A stretch of DNA of 64,000 bases from Onthophagus taurus (Eukaryota; Arthropoda; Insecta; Coleoptera; Scarabaeidae): the NCBI RefSeq assembly GCF_036711975.1, contig NC_091973.1, positions 16,058,001 through 16,122,000 of the forward strand. Direction: 5' to 3'. A program made the position numbers and the translations under genes. Shown here one piece after another: positions 51,930-62,781 of the stretch. The notes below the pieces were generated by a model. That model was not told the origin of the DNA. It saw only the letters and a list, made by a program, of their open reading frames with translations, and did not search any database. Position 1 is the first letter of the stretch, and each line of letters opens with the position of its first letter.

Positions 51930-53220
51930 CTCTACCCTCTTCCTCCATTTCCACACCCTCGGCTCCTCGGCCCACTCATCCCCTCATCCATCCCTTTGTC
52001 TCCTCACCCCCACAACCATTCTCATCCATCGTTTCCCCTCTCCCCCCTTTCCTAAGATCTGCCCTCGGTCCAACTCCTCCTCCCTCAACTCACTGCACCC
52101 ATTCAACATATGTTCCATCGTTTCCCATTACTCCCTGCATAGCCTACACCACCTCTCCTCTTCGGCCATCCAGTATCTGTTAGCTCTCTCCTCGTTTCCA
52201 CAACGGAACCAAGCCACCAACTTCTTCCCTTCCTCATCTCCTTCCAATAACAGGTATCTAGGCAGCTCCTCCGTAATTATGTCCCTGTACCTTTCCTTAT
52301 ACCTTCCCTCTTTTATTTGTGTCCTTTTTTCCTGTCTCTGCACATCTCGGTCCCTATCTCTCAACTCCCTGCACATCACCCCCTCGATCTCTTTTCCCTC
52401 CCATCTCCAGTTTTCTGTTCTTTTTCTCCCACCCTTACAAAACTTCATCATCCTTGTCTTCCCCACATTCACTTTCAGCCCCTTCCCCCTAAAATATCTT
52501 TCCGATGCCTTTATCATATCCTTCATCTCAGCCGCTTCTCTCGCCATGACCACGATGTCAACCGCGTATGCTAACATATGCACCTTTCTACCTCCCACCA
52601 CCAACCCTCCCATTTGCCCCTTCCCCAATCTATCCTCCAGGTCCGCCGTATACAGTGCAAACAGACTTGGGCTCAGCGGACATCCTTGCCTCAGTCCCTT
52701 CTTCGTCCAGAACACGTCGCTCACCTTATCTCCCACTTTTATCCTAGCCATAGTCGCCATGTATATTTCCTTCACTCTCGCAATTAGGTGTTCCGTGATT
52801 CTCCTCCTTCCCATCTCCTCCCACAACTTTCCCCTATTCACCTTATCAAAAGCCGCCTTTAAATTTATAAACGGCGTACAATTTCCCTCCCTTCTTATCC
52901 AGCTCTCTATCTGCCAGATGCTTCAACACGTACACGTTGTCGATTGCTCCCCTTCCCTTCCGGAAGCCTGCCTGCCCATCCGGCAAAATTCCCCCCAACT
53001 CCATCTCCTCCTCCAGTCTTCCCAGCAGTATCTTCGTGTATACCTTGTATGCCGAGTCTAGTAAGTTAATTCCCCTGTAGCTCTCTACCCTTCTCTTATT
53101 ATCCTTGTTATATACTGGGCAAATTACCCCCACTTTCCATCCCTCCGGAATCCCACCCCCTCTCCATACGCTATTCATCCCCTCCAACAACTTCACTCTC
53201 ACCACCTTTGATGCTTCCAA
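51930..53220 (-). pseudogene. LINE reverse transcriptase fragment (YAVD box)
   Basis: Minus strand: GGIPEGWKVGVICPVYNKDN, RGINLLDSAYKVYTKILLGRL, GFRKGRGAIDNVYVL, then a frame change (about 52,845) into KAAF and RGKLWEEM, KKGLRQGCPLSPSLFALY, HMLAYAVDIVVMA (normally YADD, here YAVD), LKVNVGKTRMM. The C-terminal cysteine motif WCRLC...H-x4-C continues past a stop to about 52,060. It is cut at the upstream side by a BEL LTR at 53,222. Base composition is pyrimidine-rich on the plus strand, unlike its neighbours. Confidence 0.75.
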
Positions 53221-53221
53221 C

Positions 53222-53491
53222 TGTGGAAAATTTTAGAATGAATTAAACGAAGCTAGGGTAATCCCTGGTTGCGTGGAACATATCGCAGCGACAACCGATA
53301 ACCAGTACGACTCGAACCAGCGAGGTGTAACGTTGTTCGAAACGCATCGCACCCCTACTTTATTATATGTTTTATTTTCTGTTGTTTCCATATAAAGTTA
53401 CTTTGTTGTGTTTTAAAGAGTAAATAAGTAAGCTTTTATATGAACCGTGGTGAGTTTTATTGAACTATTTCGACATTTTGGTACCGAAACC
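53222..53491 (+). repeat. BEL LTR (5')
   Basis: It appears to start TGTGGAAAATTTTAG, where the LINE reading frame is cut, and to end TTTCGACA. It is followed within three bases by TGGTACCGAAACCAGGG, a primer-binding site. No second LTR is seen to its right in the window. Left border inferred. Confidence 0.6.
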
Positions 53492-53556
53492 AGGGAAGCT
53501 TACGGAAATTTACGGAGCGAAGTGACGTGTGTGTAGAGAACAAAGAAAAATCAACG

Positions 53557-54900
53557 ATGGATTTAGCTGTAAGAAAGACAACACGTGCTCAGTTAACCAA
53601 GCTGATAAATCAATCGAAAGATATAATCACGCGGCAATTAAATAGTGATATTGTTGATGAAATCGACGTATTACTAGCGAAAATAAAAGCGGTTCAGATA
53701 AATTTAGAAAACGTAAACGAGAGATTGGCGCCTACGTTTGCAGAAGATCAAATGGAAGCGGAGTGCGAAAAAATCATAGAGTACAATGAACAAGCGATAG
53801 ACGCCGTAGCAAGGTTGCAGTGCTGCCGTCGGAAGGCTGACATCAGCGCCGTTAGCGGAGAAACGACTACCCAGGCGCCCAGTCCAGCTAGAAGCGGGAT
53901 ATCTCCAGTGATTGGTATACAAACAACCGTTAAAAATACGGCAAGGTTACCGAAACTAGAATTAAAGAAATTCAACGGTGATATCGCGACGTGGCCAGAA
54001 TTCTGGGAACAATTTAAACAATCGGTTCATGGTAGCGAATTAGATGTCGTAAGCAAGTTTGCTTATTTAAAATCTTATTTAACGGGACGTGCGACGGCCA
54101 CTATTGCTGGGTTGACGTCGAGTGGAGCTTCTTACGTAAACGCGGTAGAACTTTTGAAAGCGGAATTCGGAAACTCGCAACGTATCGTCGATTCATACGT
54201 TGAAACATTAACGGATATCGCGCCGGTAAAATACGAAACGGACATTACCGGGCTTCGAAAGCTATTTAATACAGCGTCAACAATAACAAAATCTTTAGCG
54301 ACACTAGGAATAGCGCCGGAACAATACGGACTCCTAGTAAAATCAATAATATTTAAAGCGTTACCGTATAAAATGCGAGTGAAATTTAATAAGGACAAAT
54401 TTACGGAACATTTCAATAACGAACACGAGAATAGCGACGATTCGGTTTCGGTTACCGGTGATTCAACTCAAAGCGCGGATTATAACAAAGAGTTGACAAA
54501 TTTACTTCAGTTTATAAAAATTGAACTTTGTTCATTAGAACAAGCGGAGTACGTGACAACCGTACCAGGCAAGGACCGTAATAAAACCGATAATCAAAAA
54601 TCTAAACAAGGTCACGGGTACGCGAAAAATAAAGACAATTATACTGTGGCGGGTTTGTTAACGGAAGTAAAGAACGTGTGTTTCTTCTGCAAGTCGTTAG
54701 ATCATACAACACCAAATTGCAACGGATCCTTGTCGATAACACAGAAAGAGGACAAACTCAAAGCCGATAGACGATGTTACAGATGTACAAAACCAAAGCA
54801 TCTATCAAAGGAGTGCAAAACTAATATCAAGTGCAGAACATGCCTCCAGCGACATGCAACGACACACACACAACATACTCAAAACAACATGCGGTTACTG
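53557..54900 (+). pseudogene. BEL gag (DUF1759-type, zinc knuckles)
   Basis: Gag of a BEL-type retrotransposon. The ATG at 53,557 opens MDLAVRKTTRAQLTKL, a helical N-terminal region. LPKLELKKFNGDIATWPEFWEQF starts the DUF1759-type core, with KFAYLKSYLTGRA, LLKAEFGN and ITKSLATLGI following. The C-terminal knuckles are CFFCKSLDHTTPNC and CYRCTKPKHLSKEC, then CRTCLQRHAT. After about 54,880 the family similarity stops and the frame enters C-rich sequence unlike a protease. Well preserved: no internal stop. Confidence 0.82.
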
Positions 54901-55722
54901 GGCTTAGCCCATTGCCGCTCCAATCACTCTCTATCATCTGTACTTGCCCTCTTAGCCTTCCCCCGAAGGGAGAAGTTACCATCCCTGCCACGTGGAGGCG
55001 GGGCCCCACGCACCAGGAAACCACTGCCCTAACAACTCGAACTATACTACAACTAAGACCAACGCAGGACAACATTTAACAGCTTCACACCATCCCGCCC
55101 AGACACACCATGAACATCGCACCGTCGCACCAGCCGCAGCTCCCGGAGCATCCGGCCCAGCCACAGCACCTCGCCCCAAACACGCCTCCCCCCACCGCTC
55201 TCCGCGGGCGCACACCCACCAGCCACGCAGCACTCATGGTTCCCGAAGGCCCACCCTCTTGCCGCCCCGATCCCCACAGCGTTTATAGCTCATAGGAGAC
55301 CCCGGCGACAGAGGGGAAAGCGCAGCGTAGCCAGCGAGCAGCCCCACCAGATCGCAGGGCAGGAAAGGACGTTGTCAGGACAGCACCGCCTCCAGGCTTT
55401 CCGCCCCGATGACCAACCGCCAGTCACCAGGTCCAATGTCCATCACACACTGCATCACCAATCTAGTCACACTTATACTACAAAAATTTATACCTACTTG
55501 TTTATACACATACTTAATATTTTATGTTACAGGATCCCGAGACAACGAGCCAGGATACCCAGCCCCCGAAGGACCAAGGATCATACAGCAATGTTTTATA
55601 CTAACTCTTATTCCTGTTCCAGATCCCCAGAGCAGCCATCCCAGAAGGACCGAGCCGCCGCAGGACCACCTCACCGGAGGAGCCAGCCCAGACTTCCAAA
55701 CTGATAAGTAGTAGTCACTACC
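54900..55722. other. C-rich, low-complexity stretch after BEL gag
   Basis: Base use changes sharply here: CCC, CAC and CCGC words dominate until about 55,700, with an AT-rich patch near 55,480-55,540. Long open frames occur on both strands, but they are compositional. No retroelement domain, repeat unit or known terminus was identified. A polypyrimidine tract with TTACAG (55,526-55,532) could be a splice acceptor. Nature unknown. Confidence 0.45.
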
Positions 55723-56100
55723 TGTTCATTTAGAAACCGAAAACTGAACGAATGAAAACCGAAACTTTACTAAAGATATGAGTAAAAGTCTTATTTAGCG
55801 TCCTCGAAATAATGAAAACTTGCAATAAACACTTTTGCTATATTTTTTCTTGAATTAAAGAACTTAATGAAAGAGTCGAAATGAAACACAAAACTTGAAC
55901 TGAACTCTCTGTATTCTCGAAGAAGACTGTGTATTTTTGAAAACAAGTTTCGGAGGTCTAAAAATAAATCGCTCGATGAACCTCAAAAGGAAAGAAACAT
56001 TATTACTTAATATTACTATGTACACAACTTAAATCTAACTATATACATCAATAAATGTCACTAAAAGAAATAAAATTTATTTGAATTGAAACCTTAAACA
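55723..56100 (-). repeat. 3' LTR of Pao copy 2
   Basis: Minus strand begins TGTTTAAGGTTTC and ends AAATGAACA. It is preceded by the purine tract AAGGCGGGCGGAA at 56,101-56,113, the plus-strand primer. Confidence 0.85.
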
Positions 56101-56388
56101 TTCCGCCCGCCTTGCCGAACGGTCGGCAACTTATAAAACAAAAATTATAGAAAACGAATAGCGGGTATAGAAGGAAATCTGTTTACTGTCTACCTACACA
56201 GACTTGAAATGAAAACAAATTGAACAGAACATAACTTCAAAAGATAATTAGTTTTGTTTACGTTAAATAATGAATGAAATTGAAAACTATCTTCAAGTTA
56301 AAGAAGATACATACTAAACTGTAATGAAACAAATAAATTGGAAATAAACTTGAAACAAATACAAAATGACAATTTTTTTTTTTTATAA

Positions 56389-56640
56389 TCAATTATCAAC
56401 TGGAAGTACACTTAGTTTAATTATAGGACGAATCAAGGTAGTAGATGGAGTTTTTATTGTTGCCACTCGAACGTGACCATCAACCCCAGGATGAAGTTCA
56501 ACAATTCTTGCAAGCATCCATTTAGATGGAGGTAGTCGTTCATCCTTTACTAACACCAATTCTCCCACGATAGGTATATTTTGTTCATCAAACCATTTAG
56601 TCCTTACATTTACAGATTGCAAGTAAAATTTTTGCCATTG
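56389..56640 (-). pseudogene. Pao C-terminal (DUF5641-type) domain, end of pol
   Basis: QKFYLQSVNVRTKWFDEQ, GELVLVKDERLPPSKWMLARIVEL, DGHVRVATIKTPSTTLIRPIIKLSVLPVDN and stop. It should continue from FWTKW at 56,811. It is separated from the main frame by the 170-bp insertion. Confidence 0.82.
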
Positions 56641-56810
56641 TAGCCGCTACGATCACGTCATCGATCGATGACGGTGACCACATGTTCGGACGAGTCCATG
56701 AAGAACACAACAGAAGTAGTTGGACCGTTAAAGTGTTCGTATGTGTTTTTCCAGTTCTTGTATTTTTTCGTTAAATAAATCTGTGAATAAACAGCGAGAC
56801 TTTTAGTACT
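56641..56810 (-). mobile_element. 170-bp insertion in the Pao pol gene
   Basis: It interrupts the codons W and Q of FWTKW-QKFYL. The flanks AAATGG and CAATGG are similar. Minus strand starts TGAAGTACTAAAAG and ends GATCGTAGCGGCTACAATGG; it holds a CATCGATCGATGACG palindrome. No matching copy was seen elsewhere in the window. Confidence 0.5.
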
Positions 56811-59684
56811 TCACCATTTTGTCCAAAAGTCCTCAACCATGCGGCGAAGCAGTTGCCACCGGTTTAGTCGATTAATATTTTCTGTTAAAATTGAAGGCTC
56901 CGGAACAACTGTTAATGCTTCTCCGATCAGAAAATGAGCTGGTGTTAGAACTTCGTAGCTATTTGGGTCATCAGACATTGCACTCAGAGGACGTGAATTT
57001 AAAACCGCCTCAATTTGAATTAGAACTGTGCTAAACTCCTCGTAAGTGAGTAACGATGATCCAACTACTTTCCGAAGGTGAGTCTTTACTGATTTAATGC
57101 CAGCCTCCCACTTGCCACCAAAATGGGGAGACGCTGGAGAGTTGAATTTCCAACTTGTACCATCACCAATCAGCAAATTGGCCATTCTTCTAAACTCTCC
57201 AGATGCAGCTGAGAATAAAGACCTTAATTCACGGTCCGCTCCAACCAAATTACTACCGCAATCACTGTACAAGCAGTTGCATATCCCACGACGACCAGTA
57301 AAACGCTTGTAGGCAGCAATAAATCCGGAAGTTGAATAGTCAGTAGCAACCTCGAGGTGAATAGCGGAACTTACTAGGCAAACAAAAAGAATTAGATAGC
57401 TTTTATACGTCTTACCGGAACGTCCACGGATTGTGCGGAGAAAGAAAGGCCCTGCATAGTCTACTCCAGTGTGCAAGAAGGGTCTGGATGGCGTTATTCT
57501 CGGAGAAGGAAGCTGACCCATTAATTGGCGTGTAGTTTCCGCTCGTTGTTTGGCGCAGATCATGCACTGATGGATGAACTTTCGAACTGGCACACGACCG
57601 CCAATGATCCAAAATTGACGTCGCAAGGAAGACAATGTCAGTTGAGTGCCTCCATGCAACGTCAATCGATGATGACAATCGATGATGAGGGTGGTAAGTC
57701 TTGAATCACGAGGAAGAATGATAGGATGCTTTTCGTCAAAGTCCAAGTTGGAGAAACGAAGACGACCTGTCACTCGTAGAAATCCATCACCATCTATAAA
57801 AGGTACTAAACGAAATAACGGGCTTGATCGGTGAAGAGAACGTCCTTCTTTAATTGTGGTAAGTTCATTTCCGAACGCGCTAAGCTGGCACTCGCGCACC
57901 CAAAACATTAATGCGTTTTTGATCTCACTGGGTGATAGAATGTATGGAAAAAAGTCAAATTTAGATCTGTTAAAAATTCGTCTGCACCAGGCAGTAACTC
58001 TCAAAAGTTTATTTAAAGAAGAAAACCTATATTTTAAGTCCCAATCATTGCCGGACTGAGTTGTTGCGTGTGAAGTTGGCTTCAAACGCAGCTCACGATT
58101 CACATCAGTTGATGGTGATGGACGAAGAAGAGGCCATTGTGAAGGATGAGCCGATAACCAGGACGGTCCAGACCACCAAGTCGTTTCCCGTTGAAGTAGC
58201 TGAATGTTCATCCCTCTTGAAGCGAAGTCAGCTGGATTGTCGTGACCGGGAACATGATGCCATGTCGCTTGAGCCAGGTCCTGAATCTGAACCACTCTAT
58301 TTCGAACAAAATCCTTCCATTTAGAAGGATGGCTACAAATCCACGACAGGGCAATAGTCGAATCTGTCCAAAGATGAACCGGCAAATGGTGAAGAGCCAA
58401 AACAGTCAGAACTTTTTTGACTAACCGAACAAGTAGTACCGCGGCGCACAATTCTAGACCCGGAATTGTAATACTTTTTAGAGGAGCCACTTTAGTTTTT
58501 GAGAGAAGAAGAGTAACTCGCACTCGCTCGCGATTAAGGACTCGCAAATAAACAACCGCACCAAACGCACTAACGGACGCGTCCGCGAAACCGTGTACTT
58601 CGACCGACTCACTCCCGCCATCAACACCCAACCAACGAGGCACTCGAATTACCGGTGTCTCGCGAAAACTATTGATAAAGGATTTCCAATTTTCCGCTAA
58701 ATCGTCAGTCAAAAGATCATCCCAATCTAGATTTCGCGTCCAGAGGTGTTGCATTAAAATTTTTGCCGTAATAATGAAAGGGGAAAGCCACCCGAGCGGA
58801 TCAAACAATTTAGCAATAAACGACAAAACTGAGCGCTTGGTGATTTTGCTATCCGCGTAATCAATATTTAAACGAAACACGAATTCATCTGTCTTATTAT
58901 TCCATAAAAGACCGAGAGCACGAGGAGTATCTGTACTTTCGATGTTTAATGTGTCCGAAGTAGCGAGAAGATCTGAATGCAAAGAACAGAGTGCTTCAGG
59001 CAAATTGGATATCCATTTTCTTGCCTTAAAACATCCGGAAGTTAAAACATTATTAAGTTCGAAGATTAGTTCTTGGACTTGATTGAGATCATTAGCACCG
59101 GACAGTATATCGTCGACGTACGTATCGTTTTGAAGTGCGTCTGCACCACGAGGCTGACTATCTGCTTTTTCGATGTACAATTGCCGAATACAACGTATCG
59201 CCATGTATGGCGCACAAGAAAGCCCGTAAGTTACGGTAGTTAGTTCGTAACTTTTTAAGTCATCTATTGGATTTTCGCGCCAAATTATGCGTTGAAAAGG
59301 TTGATCGTTTTCATGTACGAGAATCTGGCGATACATGTTCTCAATGTCGCAGGCAAATACTATAGGATGACGTCTCCACCTCAACAAAACGTCTACTAAC
59401 TCATTTTGTATTTTCGGACCGGTATGCAGACAATCATTGAGCGAAACACCCGAAGAAGTTTTTTGCGATCCGTTAAATACGACGCGCAATCGAGTAGTTG
59501 AACTGGTTTCCCGAACAACACCATGGTGAGGTAAGTAAAAATGAGGCGCTTCTAAATTTGTTGTAACTTGTTTCATATGATTTAGAGCAAGATATTCAGC
59601 GCATGAATTGGCTATATTGCGTTCTAAGGTTTTCGTCGCGAGCAAATCTAATTTCGCTATGATTAAAGGCTTTTTTTGCAACAT
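56811..59684 (-). pseudogene. Pao pol: reverse transcriptase, RNase H, integrase (957 codons)
   Basis: A long open frame. RT: HHGVVRETSSTTRLRVVFNGS, HPIVFACDIENMYRQI with the first aspartate, YELTTVTYGLSCAPYMA, and TYVDDILSGAN with the active-site DD. RNase H: VEVHGFADASVSAFG, PGLELCAAVLL, HLWTDSTIALSWI, and HVPGHDNPADFASRG. Integrase: HRLTLHGGTQLTLSSLRRQFWI, CMICAKQRAETT (zinc domain HHCC), HTGVDYAGPF (D), YSDCGSNLVGA (D), WEAGIKSVKTHLRKV (E). It ends EDFWTKW, where the 170-bp insertion adds a stop. The upstream start is not a real initiator: the frame enters by frameshift from 59,685. Product of a gag-pol polyprotein. Confidence 0.9.
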
Positions 59685-61066
59685 TGAACGAATTACCCAG
59701 TTCGGCAGTTGACTTCCGGAATGGTAAGCGCACTAAAAAACGTCCAGTTTGATCTCGCGAATGAGTTCGAATAAAGTGACTCTCGCAGTCGCGCTCATCA
59801 TTTGAAAGGCAAGGAGTATTCATAGTATCCTCCTCCTGTTTCCAAAAACACTGAATAAGCTCTAGAAATTCTGTCAATCGAACATTGAAAACCGTAAGCA
59901 TTTCGAATAGAAGATGATTAATCAGAAATCACACCGGAAAGAATCCACCCGAACTGAGTCTTTTGAGCAATTAAAGTACCGTCACCGTTCCGTCGCACGC
60001 CTTCTTGCAACACTTTTGAATATAAACCGACACCGAGAATTAATTCGATTTTTCTGAATGATGTAAATTCTGGATCAGCTAACGGGATATTATTAAATTC
60101 TACAGGCAATTGTGTCGAATGTTCTTTGGGTAGATATGCTGTAAGTTTTGGGAGTATCAACGCTTCCTCCGTAAACGATATCAATGAATCAATTACAGAG
60201 TACAACCGAACTGAAACAACACCATTCGAAATGCAAGTTTGTTGTGAACCAATTCCAGATATGGGAACATTAGCTGATCTTCGTGAAAGTTTAAGACGCT
60301 GTACCAACGATTCGCTTATGAAGGAAATCTCCGAACCCGGATCGATAAGAGCGCGAACAATGATCGTATCATCCCGAGAAGATGAAACTCGAACTAATGC
60401 CGTAGCTAGCAAAACTGTAGTGTGAATGTGATGTGAATTAATAATATGACTTGATGTTGTAGGTTGAGTTCTTATCATGTTTGATGTTTGTGGTGTAGAT
60501 GATTGGGTTGCTTCTGAGTTTGATTGTGTGTTCGTTGTTTGAATGGATCGTATAACTGATGGAGATTCGTGAAGAGTCGTGTGGTGAGGTTTTCGGCAAA
60601 TACAACATCTCTTTGCAACTCGACATCTTCGATAAGTATGAGGTCCCAAACAATTGAAACAGAGTCCTCGGTTTATGACGAATTCGGCACGTTGTGCAGC
60701 TGTTTTCGAGTGATAATTCTGACACGAAGCTATATAATGAACTGCACCACACAATGTACAACCGTTGGAAGGTGTAGATGCGTTATGAGCTTTAATATTG
60801 GAAGGCTTAGAAAAGGTTGAAGATATTCTTTTGGAAACTGAATGCTTTTCTATGGCTTCGAGAGTGTAGATACGCCCGATTAGAAATTCCTCAAGTTCTT
60901 CGAAAGTCGAGGGATCACGATGGTTCCCGATTGACTTTTCCCAGTCTTTTATAGTTTCTGAATCTAATTTTCTCACGATCATATACACTAGAAGATGATC
61001 CCATGAATCCACGGGGCATCCGAGAGATTGTAACGCACTTAGTGCTTCGTTAATTTCGCCTATCAA
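59600..61066 (-). pseudogene. Pao gag C terminus, protease and RT entry (shifted frames)
   Basis: From 61,066: EINEALSALQSLGCPVDSWDHLLVYMI, a gag core end, then C-x2-C knuckles (CTLCGAVHYIASC, CFNCLGPHTYRRC, CCICRKPHHTTLH), then the aspartic protease VRALIDPGSEISFISE, where DPGS replaces the usual DTGS or DSGS, and EIILGVGLY-like end IELILGVGLYSKVL, closing QFGWILSGVI. A shift near 59,920 leads to CFWKQEE and ERDCESHFIRTHSRDQTGRFLVRLPF, the RT connector, and another shift near 59,685 enters the main pol frame. Confidence 0.82.
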
Positions 61067-61815
61067 TCGTTTAAGTTCAGAAGCTGATTCCGATTTAATC
61101 GAATGCGCGGAAAAAGAATCGGTAAATGAGAGTCAATCAATACGCGCCGATTTTCATATCGTTCGATTAATAGATTCCATGCACGTTGAAAATTAGCACT
61201 TTTAACAAGTAAATTTTTTAAGAGTTGTGCCGGTTCTTTAACGAGACTCATTTTTAGGTACTGCAGTTTTTCTACTTCTGAAATATCGTCATTATTGTTC
61301 ACCATAGAAAAAAATAGATCGCGATATTGAGTCCAATTAGCAAAATTACCGTCAAATATAGGTAAAGAAATCTGCGGCAGATGTCGCGAACCAGATTTTA
61401 CTCCAACATGCGGAGGATTTGTTTGATTAACAGTGACCGGAGGATTTTCGACCGGAAGATCACCTAACGATCGTCGATCTGATCCCGCTGCGCTTGGAAC
61501 TGGAGATGGATCCAAAATGTCTAACATAAAGGCTTTAGCGTTTAGATATTCATTTTCACATAAATTAAATATGTCGTCAGTAAAATAAGCTGTGCTAGCG
61601 TACTCGATTTGATACGGAATTAATTGTTTGTGAACATCGTTGAAATCGTTCCAATTAGACTCAAGTCGCTCAACTCGACTACGAAGTGTACCGCAACTCC
61701 AATTTGCTCGACCGACCTTTTTTAAATTGTCAATTGTTCTTGAAATAAAACCGAAAACTTCATTTTGTCTCTCGAAAAACGGGTTTAGCGATGTCTTGTC
61801 ACCGGGGTTGGACAT
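61063..61815 (-). pseudogene. Pao gag N-terminal part
   Basis: The ATG at 61,815 opens MSNPGDKTSLNPFFERQ, the same start as in Pao copy 3 (LNPIFERQ). The DUF1759-type core reads LPQISLPIFDGNFANWTQYRDLFFSMVNN and SLVKEPAQLLKNLL. It ends by frameshift at about 61,070 (FPRIRLNRNQLL), overlapping the next frame by four bases. Confidence 0.8.
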
Positions 61816-61936
61816 GTTGGAAATGTGAATAAAAATATCCAATTTATAAAAATCACACGAAAAAACGAATACTATTAACAAACTCCGTCGTAAATAGTCG
61901 TAATCAGCCGTGAATTATTATTGTTATTTGTCGTCA

Positions 61937-61954
61937 TCCGGCTCGAAGGACCAG
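61937..61954 (-). promoter_or_regulatory. primer-binding site of Pao copy 2
   Basis: TGGTCCTTCGAGCCGGAT on the minus strand, a few bases inside the 5' LTR. It is identical to the site of copy 3 at 62,671-62,688, so both elements use the same tRNA primer. Confidence 0.8.
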
Positions 61955-61958
61955 TAAA

Positions 61959-62330
61959 TGTTCATTTAGAAACCGAAAACTGAACGAATGAAAACCGAAA
62001 CTTTACTAAAGATATGAGTAAAAGTCTTACTTAGTGTCCTCGAAATAATGAAAACTTGCAATAAACACTTTTGCTATATTTTTTCTTGAATTAAAGAACT
62101 TAATGAAAGAGTCGAAATGAAACACAAAACTTGAACTGAACTCTCTGTATTCTCGAAGAAGAATGTGTATTTTTGAAAACAAGTTTCGGAGGTCTAAAAA
62201 TAAATCGCTCGATGAACCTCAAAAGGAGAGAAACATTATTACTTAATATTACTATGTACACAACTTAAATCTAACTATATACATCAATAAATGTCACTAA
62301 AAGAAATAAAATTTATTTGAATTGTGTTCA
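61959..62330 (-). repeat. 5' LTR of Pao copy 2
   Basis: It matches the 3' LTR up to ...TTTGAATTG at 62,324. The last bases differ (TGTTCA here, AAACCTTAAACA in the 3' LTR), so the true outer end is probably displaced by the neighbouring Pao copy. Confidence 0.8.
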
Positions 62331-62665
62331 AAGTTTTTATAATTTAAGTTAATTAGTCGGCCGTTCCGTATTTTATTCGTTATTGTTATTCAGTTGTTCT
62401 CACGAGTTGTTGTAGTTGACATAAAAAAGCGTAATAAATCGTTCCGTGTAATTTTCGTTAAAAAGTAGTTTCAATCGTGTTAATACACACGTTCGATAGA
62501 AGCACTACGGCTTTTATTTGCTATTCGAAGAGATACTTCTACTTATTCTACAAGAACAGTAAGATTTTTCCTTTTTGACAGTTTTTTTCTAACACCCGCG
62601 TTTTTAAGTAACTTTCTATAAGCGTCTCAGATTTTTCCCGCGCCGGTCTCGACTATTTCTTAACA
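62325..62665 (+). repeat. 5' LTR of Pao copy 3
   Basis: Probably begins TGTTCAAAGTTTTT and ends TTTCTTAACA, just before TTTTT and the primer-binding site. A TTCAGTTG initiator-like motif lies at about 62,389. The left border is inferred from where the Pao copy 2 LTR match stops. Confidence 0.6.
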
Positions 62666-62670
62666 TTTTT

Positions 62671-62688
62671 TGGTCCTTCGAGCCGGAT
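62671..62688 (+). promoter_or_regulatory. primer-binding site of Pao copy 3
   Basis: TGGTCCTTCGAGCCGGAT, about five bases after the LTR end; priming site for minus-strand DNA synthesis. Confidence 0.82.
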
Positions 62689-62781
62689 ATAACCGGAAGT
62701 GCGGAGAGAAGGCCGAGATTTTTTGAGACGTTTTGAGTATTTTTCGATTTTTCATTTTCGTTATTGTGTGTTTACGTTACC

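Larger units (their letters stand above)
55723..62330 (-). mobile_element. Pao retrotransposon, nearly full length (copy 2)
   Basis: Two LTRs in direct orientation (55,723-56,100 and 61,959-62,330) bracket primer site, gag, protease, RT, RNase H, integrase and C-terminal domain on the minus strand. The LTRs differ at only about four positions by eye, so the insertion is young. It is inactivated by several frameshifts and a 170-bp insertion. Outer flanks show no shared duplication, probably because the next element is inserted at the edge of its 5' LTR. Confidence 0.87.

Noticed and set aside
52279-53061. A 260-codon plus-strand frame rich in Ser, Pro and Leu.
   Set aside because: It is the antisense of the LINE reverse transcriptase on the minus strand, where real motifs are found; its composition reflects the pyrimidine-rich strand.
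54827-55711. Overlapping proline- and alanine-rich frames on both strands.
   Set aside because: They arise from C-rich composition; no domain, start context or splice structure supports a gene.
56641-56810. Hammerhead-like words (GGACGAGTCC, GAAGAAC) in the 170-bp insertion.
   Set aside because: The conserved CUGANGA and GAAA boxes are not in the right order or spacing, and no stems could be assigned.
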